Source of the DNA: Bacteroidaceae bacterium
Lineage (GTDB): Bacteria > Bacteroidota > Bacteroidia > Bacteroidales > Bacteroidaceae
NCBI GenBank assembly: GCA_017619335.1
Contig: JAFZSP010000062.1
Coordinates: 18,836 to 82,835, forward strand
Length of the DNA: 64,000 nucleotides
Direction of reading: 5' to 3'
The notes beneath the pieces were generated by a model, which did no database searches, was not told the origin of the DNA, and was given only the letters and a program-made list of their open reading frames with translations. The first letter of the stretch is position 1. Each line of letters opens with the position of its first letter. Below, piece after piece: positions 45,253 through 53,631 of the stretch. The translations under genes were made by a program, and so were the position numbers.

Positions 45253-46971
45253 TTATTTCACGAAGAGTTTCTTTCCGTTGATGATGAAAAGACCTTTTCT
45301 GTGGGGGGCTTGGAGCGGGCGGCCAGAGAGGTCGAAGCAGCGGAGGGTTGAGCGTTCAGTGTTGAGCGTGTTGTCGGCGATGGAAGCGGGATAGCTGACA
45401 TCGATGTCTCTCATGGTGCATCCCCAATAGTTGCTGGGGTCGCTGGGCACTTTCTCCCCGTTGCGTGTCACGAGCCATATATTCTTCACGCGGGTGGTGC
45501 CGGTGGGCTGCATGCATTGGAGGGTGACGCGGGTGATGGTTCCCATCTGTGCATTGAAGGCGATGGTGGAAGAGGTGGCAGTGACCTTGACACTGGTGGT
45601 GTTTTTCCCATAGATTTTGACTTCCAGCAGTCCTGCGGCGGGTGCTTCTTCCAACTCCAGGATCAGCTGGGCGTAGTCCCTGACGGTGAAGCTGCCCTGT
45701 GCCAGATTGAACTCTGACCACTGCTGCTGGAAATCCACAGTGCAGGCGATGCAGCTGGTGCCGTAGTCACTGCGCTCGGGCAACACGGGGTCGAAACTGC
45801 TGCCGTGATAGGCCTGCAGGATCCAGCGTGCGAGGTCGGCCTGACTGAAAGCGGGGAAGAGGCGTGCGGCGCCGTCGGAGATGCCCATCCAGTAGAAGGT
45901 GGCGATGTTGCTGGCCTTGCACTGCTGGACGAAGTACTGGCAGAACTGCTTCATCAGCTCCGGGCGTTTCATGTAGTCGGTCTCTTCGGCATCTACATTA
46001 GAGGTGCCCCATTCGCCGAAGATCACGGGGGCTCCCTTGGACACGAGCCTGGATTTCAGAAGGTTAATCATGCCGTCCACTTCTTTCTTGATGTCTGTGA
46101 CGGCGCGGTCGGCGATAGTGGGGTAGGCGTGTACCTCAAAAGCGAGGTGGTCTGTCTCTCCCTCGGGCTTCTGGAGCTTCGTCAGCGGTTCCACGAGGTG
46201 GCTGCTCCAATCTCCGTAACCGTTGGCGGCAGCATAGGTGTTGACGATGAGGTTGCGCTGGGCGTTGTTACCGCCGGTTGCGCGGACGGTGTTGACGAAG
46301 CTCTGTGCATAGCTGTTGATGGCGTTGTAGGCAGAGGTGGCGTCAGCGGCATCGTATCGGTTGGGCGAAGCGAAGGAGGCGTAACACCAGGAGCTGTATT
46401 TGTCAAGCATCTCATTATAACTCTCGAAGAGGAGCAGTTGTTCGTAGTCGCGGAACTCCATAGCGATCTGCTGCCAGAGTTTCTCATAGCGTGCACGGTT
46501 CTGCTGGTAGTTGGCCTCATCGGCTTTGAGCCAGGACTGGAAGGTGTCACCGTCTGCTCCGGTGTCGTGATGCACATTGATGATGCAGTACATCCCCTGG
46601 TTGACGACATAGTCCACCACTTCATGAACGCGTGCCATCCAGGCCGGGTTGACGTTGGCGTCGGCATCCATGTGGTTATACCATGTGACGGGGACTCTGA
46701 TGGCTCCGAATCCGGCCCGCTTCATCATCTTCATCAGTTCGGGCTTGGTGAAGAACTGTCCCCAATAGGTCTCCGAGGAGAGGTCTTGTTGTCCCCAGTA
46801 GGCTGGGTCTGAGGGGGTTGTGGCCACATGACCGCTGGCCTCCAGGGTGTTGCCCAGGTTCCAGCCCAGTCCCATGTGTTTCACAGCGGTGGTGGCGGTT
46901 TCGAAATCGGCGGCGGTGGCATATATTGTCACCGAAAGGAACAGAACAGATAACAGGGAGAATGGTCTCAT
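45253..46971 (-). CDS. GH5 endo-beta-glucanase with sorting-type C-terminus
   Basis: A 572-residue secreted endoglucanase with signal peptide ending YATA. The GH5 barrel begins MGLGWNLGNTLEA and continues IRVPVTWYNHMDAD and CIINVHHDTG. The probable acid/base is E187 in FESYNEM (Met replaces the usual Pro after NE) and the nucleophile E320 in VIFGEWG. It resembles subfamily 4, which includes xyloglucanases and lichenases. Residues of about 390-500 form a beta-sandwich, perhaps carbohydrate-binding. The end CFDLSGRPL...GLFIINGKKLFVK resembles a type IX secretion C-terminal signal. It is the last gene of locus 2, behind a hairpin. Confidence 0.88.
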   Translation of the reverse strand: MRPFSLLSVLFLSVTIYATAADFETATTAVKHMGLGWNLGNTLEASGHVATTPSDPAYWGQQDLSSETYWGQFFTKPELMKMMKRAGFGAIRVPVTWYNHMDADANVNPAWMARVHEVVDYVVNQGMYCIINVHHDTGADGDTFQSWLKADEANYQQNRARYEKLWQQIAMEFRDYEQLLLFESYNEMLDKYSSWCYASFASPNRYDAADATSAYNAINSYAQSFVNTVRATGGNNAQRNLIVNTYAAANGYGDWSSHLVEPLTKLQKPEGETDHLAFEVHAYPTIADRAVTDIKKEVDGMINLLKSRLVSKGAPVIFGEWGTSNVDAEETDYMKRPELMKQFCQYFVQQCKASNIATFYWMGISDGAARLFPAFSQADLARWILQAYHGSSFDPVLPERSDYGTSCIACTVDFQQQWSEFNLAQGSFTVRDYAQLILELEEAPAAGLLEVKIYGKNTTSVKVTATSSTIAFNAQMGTITRVTLQCMQPTGTTRVKNIWLVTRNGEKVPSDPSNYWGCTMRDIDVSYPASIADNTLNTERSTLRCFDLSGRPLQAPHRKGLFIINGKKLFVK

Positions 46972-47004
46972 AGGATTTTAGTTTCTTGTTGGCTTGGAAT
47001 GATA

Positions 47005-47037
47005 AATAAGGACCCGACACGCAGCCGGGTCCTTATT
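47005..47037 (-). terminator. Hairpin between glycan-binding protein and GH5 genes
   Basis: A perfect 12-bp stem (47005-47016 with 47026-47037) and 9-nt loop lie in the 77-base gap. On the minus strand it is followed by ATCATT rather than a long T run, so it may attenuate, or protect the upstream mRNA, rather than terminate fully. Confidence 0.65.
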
Positions 47038-47048
47038 ATTCGATGATT

Positions 47049-48950
47049 TTACTCCAGGAAATAGAGTTTCAGTAACGTGTATCCGGAACCAGTTAAGAGC
47101 AGATGCTTCTGGTCAAGTGTTCCGACAATGGGATCGTCACCGAAGTTGATCTCAATGTAGAACGTCCCGTCACCATTGTCAATAATACGGTCGGACATGT
47201 TGTTGGGCGAGAAATCATTATCCGATCCCTGCCACTGGCAATCCCACCAGCCGTTGGTGATGCGTATCTGATACCAGTCTGCTATGGGCTTGAACAACAT
47301 ATAGAATGTTCCTGTCTTGATCTTGTTCCAGACGTCCTCGGGGAAGGTGGCCCTGCACTCGTTGTTGCTGTCAGTGCCATCCAGACCGAAGCGATAGACG
47401 CCGTCCCAGTTGGCGTGGTAGGAGTCGTCGCCTGTCCAGAAGGCTACTTCCTTGGGGTCTCCGCCGCCACCTCCGTGGATGATGTCGATGAAGTAGATCT
47501 TCTGAACGGAAAATCCTGAACCGGTGAAGAGCAGGTGCTGTACATCTATATAGTCCAGCAGCGGGTCTCCAGCGAGGTTGACGGTGAGCTTGTAGGTGCC
47601 GTCGCCGAGGTCTTCCAGATGTTCGCTGCCCGGCATGATATCTTCGCCGGTCCAGGTGGTGCTCCACCATCCGGAGGTGACGCGGATCTGCGGGCTCTCA
47701 CCCTTGACGATGACATAGAAAGGCTCTGTCCTGATCTTGTCCCAGATGTCCTGCGCGAAGGTGGCTGCGCACTCGTTGTTGCTGTCAGTGCCATCCAGAC
47801 CGAAGCGATAGATGCCATTCCAGTTGACGTCACCGATGGAACCGTCGTTGGTCCAGACGGGAACTACCACTTCCACGTCGCCGGGGCCGTCAACCCACTC
47901 TTCGGTCTCGAAGAAGATTTCATCGATGATGTAACGGTCACCGGTGAAGAGCAGGTGCTGAGCATCCATGACATCCAGCAGCGGGTCGCCGGCCAGCGTC
48001 ACAGCGAGCTTATAGGTGCCGTCACCGAGGTCTTCCAAACGCTCGTTGCCTGGCATGATATCCTCGCCGGTCCATGTGGTGCTCCACCATCCGGAGGTGA
48101 CGCGGATCTGCGGGTTCTCGCTCTTGAGGGTGACATAGAATGTCTCTTCCTTCATCTTCTGCCAGATGTCCTGAGGAACGGTGTAGCACTCCTCGCCTGT
48201 GGAGTTGAAATCGGGAGCGAAGCGGTAGTCATTGCTCCAGCTGATGGCTCCCAGTGAACCGTCGTTCTTCCAGATGGTGGTCTTCACGGTCTCCCAGTGA
48301 CCACCGTCGGCAGCGGGCTCGTAGGCCAGTTCCGGCATAGCGAACTTCTGTCCGTCGTAGGTGTGGACATAGCCCACGAAGGAGCCTTTGTAGATATTCT
48401 TTGCGGGCACACGGAAGATCACTTTGTCGGTACCCTTGCGGTAGAAGTCCTTCTGGTCTATCAGCTGAAACACAGAGTCGGGGTCCAGGAGCTCAACGGC
48501 GTTGACAAACTCCAGGTCTGTGCCGAATACCGTGATGAGATCACCGCCTGTGACGCTCTCTTCGGGTTGCTTGTCGAAGCCTGTCACCTGTGGATGGCCG
48601 AGGGCCATCGGCAGGCGTGACTCGGCAGCATCGCTGGCCGTGCGCACGACGAGCGGCCCGCCTTCGGCAGAGATTCCGGCAGGTGCGTTGACACGAATCA
48701 TATCATCACTGACGATTTCAAAATTGGTCACTTTCACGCCTCCGGGGAATTCGATTTCCGAGGCGGCGCTGAAACCTGAGCCATTGATGGTCATTGGCTG
48801 GTTGGTGACCACCTTGGTTGGGAAGAACGTCTTGATACCCAGACTGCCGGCGGCCATACCCAGACCATCATCGTCCAAGCAGGACGTGAAGGACAGTCCG
48901 ACGAGAGCCACAGCCAGCAGCGCGCCTAAATTATGGATTATATTCTTCAT
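47049..48950 (-). CDS. Surface glycan-binding lipoprotein with IPT/TIG domains and triple C-terminal repeat
   Basis: A 633-residue lipoprotein from the ATG at 48950 (lipobox SFTSC, Cys23). The frame to 48995 is a translated heptad array. Two IPT/TIG-like beta domains occupy about residues 35-210 (TKVVTNQPMTINGSGFSAA, SVTGGDLITVFGTDLE). Three tandem repeats of about 125-130 residues follow, each with NW.YRF, D.W.K, QIR.T.GWW, DLGDGTY and HLLFTG blocks. It occupies the SusE/F or SGBP-B position after SusD and probably binds the polysaccharide at the cell surface. The repeats may be independent carbohydrate-binding modules. Confidence 0.85.
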   Translation of the reverse strand: MKNIIHNLGALLAVALVGLSFTSCLDDDGLGMAAGSLGIKTFFPTKVVTNQPMTINGSGFSAASEIEFPGGVKVTNFEIVSDDMIRVNAPAGISAEGGPLVVRTASDAAESRLPMALGHPQVTGFDKQPEESVTGGDLITVFGTDLEFVNAVELLDPDSVFQLIDQKDFYRKGTDKVIFRVPAKNIYKGSFVGYVHTYDGQKFAMPELAYEPAADGGHWETVKTTIWKNDGSLGAISWSNDYRFAPDFNSTGEECYTVPQDIWQKMKEETFYVTLKSENPQIRVTSGWWSTTWTGEDIMPGNERLEDLGDGTYKLAVTLAGDPLLDVMDAQHLLFTGDRYIIDEIFFETEEWVDGPGDVEVVVPVWTNDGSIGDVNWNGIYRFGLDGTDSNNECAATFAQDIWDKIRTEPFYVIVKGESPQIRVTSGWWSTTWTGEDIMPGSEHLEDLGDGTYKLTVNLAGDPLLDYIDVQHLLFTGSGFSVQKIYFIDIIHGGGGGDPKEVAFWTGDDSYHANWDGVYRFGLDGTDSNNECRATFPEDVWNKIKTGTFYMLFKPIADWYQIRITNGWWDCQWQGSDNDFSPNNMSDRIIDNGDGTFYIEINFGDDPIVGTLDQKHLLLTGSGYTLLKLYFLE

Positions 48951-48955
48951 ATTCT

Positions 48956-48981
48956 TTGAACTTTGAACATTGAACATTGAA
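48956..48981 (+). repeat. Heptad-periodic array (TTGAACA)
   Basis: TTGAA recurs at 48956, 48963, 48970 and 48977, an exact 7-base period filling the gap between the susD and SGBP genes. Confidence 0.85.
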
Positions 48982-48988
48982 CTATTTA

Positions 48989-50695
48989 TTACCATCCCGG
49001 ATTCTGAGTGAGGTTGGGATTCTTGATGCGTTCGGACTGTGGAATGGGATAGAAATTGAACTTCTCATCCCACTGGCGGGTGACGGTGGAGCGAGTCATC
49101 ATCAGGTCGCTGCTGATGGTGGCCACCTGAATGGTCTTGAAGTACTGGGCACCTTTCTTCCAGCGACGGACGTCCCAGAAGCGGTGGTTCTCAAAGGCCA
49201 GTTCCACGAGGCGCTCGCGCTCATAGCGTGCCACCCAGGCGTCACCGTCCTCGGTGAATTTGGGCATCTGGATATCTTCACGTGTGCGCAGCTTGTTGAT
49301 GGCCTCGTTGGCTGTCAAGCCGTAGGTGGCATCGTTGGCACTGCCGGTGGCGTGGAAGACGGCCTCTGCATAGTTCAGATAGAACTCACCCAGGCGGAAC
49401 AGGATCCATGTGTGACGACGTGTGGTCTGGTTGTCGGCAGTGGTGACGCAGGAGCCATCCACGAACTTGCGGAGGTAGTAGCCCGTGGGTGTGGCACCAT
49501 ACTTGGGAGCAGCATTGAAACCACCGGTGAAGGTCTCAATCACCTTCTTCTGGGCACCGTTGCTGGGCCACTCGTCGCCATTCTTCACCACAGTGAGGGC
49601 GAAGCGCGGGTCGAGTCCCTCGTAGGGGTCTTCTGTCAGGAGGTCAATCTCTCCAGGGTTGCGCTGGAGGAAGGTCTCTCCGTTGTCCTGGTATTCATAT
49701 TGGTCTACGAGGCTCTGTGTGGGGCAGTTGCCGGAAGAGGCATTTTCCACACCGATGGGGTAGTTGGACTTCTCGAAATCGTTGCTCTCGCCACGTCCGA
49801 GACCGAAGATCAGTTCAGGATTGAAGAAAGCATCGTGTCCCCACAGGGAGGCGTAGGTGCTGAGTTTCAGACCCCATGTGGAAGCGTTGTCGAGGATGTA
49901 CTTGCAAGCCTCTGCTGCCTTTTCCCACTTCTGCTGGTCACCTGTCGGGTTGAGAAGCGGTGAAGCGGCATAGAGCAGGGTGCGTGCCTTGAGGGCGAAG
50001 ACAGCCACACGAGTGGCGCGTCCCACTTCTGCACCGACTTCTGAACCGTAGGAAACAGGGAGATAGGGTGCTACGGCATCACACTCTTCGATGATGAACT
50101 TCACGATGGTGTCTGCCTTGGTGCGGTGAATGCTGTTGGCCTGGTCGTTGGTGAGGGTGGTGGTTACCAGAGGCACGTCACCGTAGGCGCGGAGCAGTTC
50201 GAAATAGAAGTAGGCGCGGAGGAAACGCAACTCGTAGGGGAAGAGCTCCATCTGTGCCATCCAGTTTTTGTAGTCACTGTTATACTGCCAGTCGGAGATA
50301 TCTGTCTGGTCAATTTTCTCCAGATACATATTCACGTCAGCGATTGCTGTATAGGCCTTGGTCCAGGTGCGGTCGTAGGGATTGGCCGGGCTCCATCCGC
50401 CATTCACATAGTTGTTGACAGCGCCAGTGGCGAGCGCATACTGTGCTTCATCGGTGGCGCCTGCCAGGAAATAGGCACTGTTGTCTGCGAACTCATTGTT
50501 ATATAGTTGTGCATAGACATCAAACACCAAGTTCTTAATGCCATTCGTGAAATAGTTGTAGGTCCATTCCTCGTCACGAGTCGTCTCCTCGGTGTATTCC
50601 AGGTCTGCACAAGCGACAGTGAACGCACAGAGGACAGCGAGAAGACAGAGGTTAGAGAGCCTGCTGCTAATCTTATTTATATTCATTGTCTTCAT
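48989..50695 (-). CDS. SusD/RagB-like lipoprotein (locus 2, second pair)
   Basis: A 568-residue lipoprotein from the ATG at 50695, with lipobox FTVAC. The further 5' frame starts at a TTG in array DNA. SusD features include the N-terminal NYFTNGIKNLVFDVYAQLYN helix, ELRFLRAYFYFELLRAYGDVPLVT, a RagB/SusD middle region, YLNYAEAVFHATGSANDA and the terminal helices leading to LTQNPGW. It pairs with the SusC encoded 39 bases upstream and hands glycans to it. Confidence 0.93.
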   Translation of the reverse strand: MKTMNINKISSRLSNLCLLAVLCAFTVACADLEYTEETTRDEEWTYNYFTNGIKNLVFDVYAQLYNNEFADNSAYFLAGATDEAQYALATGAVNNYVNGGWSPANPYDRTWTKAYTAIADVNMYLEKIDQTDISDWQYNSDYKNWMAQMELFPYELRFLRAYFYFELLRAYGDVPLVTTTLTNDQANSIHRTKADTIVKFIIEECDAVAPYLPVSYGSEVGAEVGRATRVAVFALKARTLLYAASPLLNPTGDQQKWEKAAEACKYILDNASTWGLKLSTYASLWGHDAFFNPELIFGLGRGESNDFEKSNYPIGVENASSGNCPTQSLVDQYEYQDNGETFLQRNPGEIDLLTEDPYEGLDPRFALTVVKNGDEWPSNGAQKKVIETFTGGFNAAPKYGATPTGYYLRKFVDGSCVTTADNQTTRRHTWILFRLGEFYLNYAEAVFHATGSANDATYGLTANEAINKLRTREDIQMPKFTEDGDAWVARYERERLVELAFENHRFWDVRRWKKGAQYFKTIQVATISSDLMMTRSTVTRQWDEKFNFYPIPQSERIKNPNLTQNPGW

Positions 50696-50734
50696 AATGT
50701 TCAATTTACAATTTGACAATTTTGGGAATTACAA

Positions 50735-53572
50735 TCAGAACTGAACAGAGAGTCCCACGTTGACACTCTTCATCACGGGATATCCCGTGTTGAGATTCTC
50801 TGCATCCATGGCGTCGATATTGTCGAATGACAGGAGGTTCTGTCCCTGTACGAAGAGGCGTGCGCCCGAAATCTTCAAAGGCTCCAGCCATTTTGCGGGC
50901 AGCTTGTAATAGACCTCGCAGTCACGCAGTTTGAGCCAGCTGACGTTGCGGTACCAGATGGTGGAGTTCTGTGCGTTGTTGGCCACGTTCTCGGTGGAGA
51001 GACGGGGATAGAGTGCATTGGCTCCAGCGACATCGTAGCAGTGGTCGTAGTATTCCTGTGAGAGGTTGCGGTTGTCGGAGAGAGCTCCCCAGACGCCGTC
51101 CACGTAACGGAGATTCTTCACCTGGTGGGCAGCACCCTGAAGGGTGGCATTGATACCGAAGCCCTTGTATTCTGCACCGAGGGTGAAAGCATAGTTCAGA
51201 GCGGGGAAGGCGTTGCCGTAGTCCTGCGTTACGTAGTCATTCTCATTGATCACGCCGTCACCATTGACATCCTTATACTTGATGTCACCCACTTTCACCT
51301 GGCCGAACTGCTGCTGGGGGCTGTTGTCGATTTCTTCCTGACTCTGGAAGAAGCCTTCGGCGATGAGTCCGCGCTCAGCGTCGGCAGGACCGTCAATCAC
51401 GGAGAGGTTGGGGTAGGCGGGAGTCTCGATCCATTCCAGAATCTTGCTCTTCACTGTGGAGAAGGAGGCTCCGGCGTTCAAGTTAAGTCCGTTCTGGAAG
51501 GTCTTGGCATAACGCAGACCCAGTTCCAGTCCGTAGCTGGCCACACGTCCCTGGTCACCGTAGGATGACTGGATGCCGACGACAGCGGAATTGAGGCTGT
51601 TGGCGCTGACCAGAATGTTGCATCGCTGCTGATAGAACAGGTCAAAGGTGAGATCCAGTGAGTTGGCGATGCGCAGGTCTGTACCGAAGTTGGCCTTGTA
51701 GGCCACTTCCTGCATGAAGTCGTCGGTGGGGAACTGCGTCAGGAAAGCACCCCATGAGCTCTGGAAGTTATTACCATACCAGAATTCACCGTGGGAGTTG
51801 TTCCATGCGGCCAGCCAGAGGCCTGCCTGCGGTACGTAGTCGCTGTGCTGCATACCGCCGGAGAGGCGCACCTTACCATAATTCAAGAAGCTGCTCTCGG
51901 GGTTGTTGATGAAGACGTAACCCAAGCCTAAAGTCGGTGAGAAGGCCCACTTGGCGGGATAGCTGCGGTTGGAGCCGTTGGCAGCCAGCACGAGGTCTGT
52001 AGCAAAGCGGTTGGCGTGGTCATAGTGCAGGGCCAGCTGCCAGTTGGTGCGGTACCATGTGTTGCTGCGGTTGTCGCGGATCTCGCTCTTCATGTTGTAG
52101 TTGGCATTGGCTGCGAAGTTGTCACCGTTCTGGAACTGCCAGGCGTATTTCAGGCCGGCATTGAAGGTGGCAATGCGCCACTGTGAATCCACCCAGTCGC
52201 GGAAGACAAGTTTGTCTTCCACGGTTCCCATCACAGTTTCCTGCATGGTGCCAGCTGCATCATACCAGTTCCATCCGTACTGGTAGCCCTTGGAGCGGGT
52301 CTCGATGGTGTTGGAGGAGTTGTCATAGGAAGCACCCACATAGAATTTCAGGCCCTTGGTGATGATGTCCAAGTCCTGTTCCAACGTGGCGTTGGCCCAG
52401 ATCTGGCGCTGGTGGGTCTTCATGAATCCGGTGCCCTCTGACTTAGCCAGGAGGTTGAAGTTGCCGTAGGTCTGACTGCCGCCCCACACGCCTCCTGCGG
52501 TCTGGATGGGGAACGCCAGTGCGGGAACCTTGTACAGGTGCCACCAGGCATCATTGGAACTCATATTGGGGACGCCGTTGGTCTCCATCAGGATTCCTAA
52601 GATGTTGGTTTTCACGCGGGTTGTCGGGCTCACCTCGAAATCTACATTGGCGCGGATATTAGCCTTGGAGTACTTCAGCTGTGAGTTCCAGTCGCCCTGA
52701 TCGGGATTCTTGTAGAGTCCTCGTGCATCGGTGTAATCCAACTGGGTGTAGTACTGCACCTTGTCTGTGCCGCCATAGAAGGAGAGGTAGGCATTGGACT
52801 CGTGGGCGGTGTTCTTGAAGGCTTCCTTCTTCCAATCCACGTTGGGATAAACCAGCGGGTCTGAGCCATCCACGAACTTCTGGAGTTCGGCGTCGGTGTA
52901 GGCGGGAGAGAAACCGTCGTTGGCACGTGCACGGTTGAGTGCGTTGGCATAATCGTAGGCGCTGACCATATCAGCGGTCTTGGGGTCAAACTGGAACTTG
53001 TGTGAGAGTCCCACCTTGAAATGGTACTTGCCGTCCTTGGTACCGTGTTTGGTCTTCACCAGCAGCACGCCGTTGACAGCCTCGTGACCGTAGAGGGCCA
53101 CAGCTGCAGCGTCTTTCAGGACGGTGACGCTTTCCACTTCCTCCACCGTCAGGCGGTCAATGGGGCGTTCCACGCCATCGACGAGGATGAGAATTCCAGC
53201 TTCACCAGGGATGTCCTCCCACTGGCCGTTGTTGTAAATCTGGGTGTTGTTCTTGGACGTGGATTGTATTCCACGGATGTTGAAGGTGGCACCGCGTCCT
53301 TCCTCGCCCTTGAAGCCCGTGTTCTGATAGGCATTCAGGCCCAGGAGCTTGCCATACAAGGCGTCTGCCAGGCTGATGGCGGAGGTGCGGCGGAGTTCTT
53401 CTGCAGTGATGGTGGTGGCAGCGGCAGTGGTGATGAATTCCGACTGCTCAAATCCATAGCCTAAATCTACCTTCTGCGACTCCTTGTCGCTCAGCGTCAC
53501 CTGGGCGCCAACCATTACAGGGGCGCCGAAAAGTCCCGCCAAGGTATATAGAAATATATTCTTTATTTTCAT
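50735..53572 (-). CDS. SusC-like TonB-dependent transporter without regulatory domain (locus 2, second pair)
   Basis: A 945-residue outer-membrane transporter. After the signal peptide (ending VMVGAQ) it enters the plug almost at once (TTAAATTITAEELRRTSAISLADALYGKLLG, SVTVLKDAAAVALYGHEAVNGVLLVKTKHG). The carboxypeptidase-regulatory domain of most SusC proteins is absent. The barrel ends VGLSVQF. It lies between two susD genes and belongs with the one downstream. The short N-terminus and divergence from the other two SusC proteins suggest a different or accessory ligand. Confidence 0.92.
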   Translation of the reverse strand: MKIKNIFLYTLAGLFGAPVMVGAQVTLSDKESQKVDLGYGFEQSEFITTAAATTITAEELRRTSAISLADALYGKLLGLNAYQNTGFKGEEGRGATFNIRGIQSTSKNNTQIYNNGQWEDIPGEAGILILVDGVERPIDRLTVEEVESVTVLKDAAAVALYGHEAVNGVLLVKTKHGTKDGKYHFKVGLSHKFQFDPKTADMVSAYDYANALNRARANDGFSPAYTDAELQKFVDGSDPLVYPNVDWKKEAFKNTAHESNAYLSFYGGTDKVQYYTQLDYTDARGLYKNPDQGDWNSQLKYSKANIRANVDFEVSPTTRVKTNILGILMETNGVPNMSSNDAWWHLYKVPALAFPIQTAGGVWGGSQTYGNFNLLAKSEGTGFMKTHQRQIWANATLEQDLDIITKGLKFYVGASYDNSSNTIETRSKGYQYGWNWYDAAGTMQETVMGTVEDKLVFRDWVDSQWRIATFNAGLKYAWQFQNGDNFAANANYNMKSEIRDNRSNTWYRTNWQLALHYDHANRFATDLVLAANGSNRSYPAKWAFSPTLGLGYVFINNPESSFLNYGKVRLSGGMQHSDYVPQAGLWLAAWNNSHGEFWYGNNFQSSWGAFLTQFPTDDFMQEVAYKANFGTDLRIANSLDLTFDLFYQQRCNILVSANSLNSAVVGIQSSYGDQGRVASYGLELGLRYAKTFQNGLNLNAGASFSTVKSKILEWIETPAYPNLSVIDGPADAERGLIAEGFFQSQEEIDNSPQQQFGQVKVGDIKYKDVNGDGVINENDYVTQDYGNAFPALNYAFTLGAEYKGFGINATLQGAAHQVKNLRYVDGVWGALSDNRNLSQEYYDHCYDVAGANALYPRLSTENVANNAQNSTIWYRNVSWLKLRDCEVYYKLPAKWLEPLKISGARLFVQGQNLLSFDNIDAMDAENLNTGYPVMKSVNVGLSVQF

Positions 53573-53576
53573 ATCT

Positions 53577-53625
53577 TTGAACTTTGAATTGTCAATTATC
53601 CATTGTCAATTTTCCATTGTCAATT
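53577..53625 (+). repeat. Heptad-periodic array (CAATTGT-like)
   Basis: ATT recurs at 53588, 53595, 53602, 53609, 53616 and 53623, preceded by TTGA at 53577 and 53584: exact 7-base period in the gap between susD and susC. Confidence 0.9.
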
Positions 53626-53631
53626 AACATA

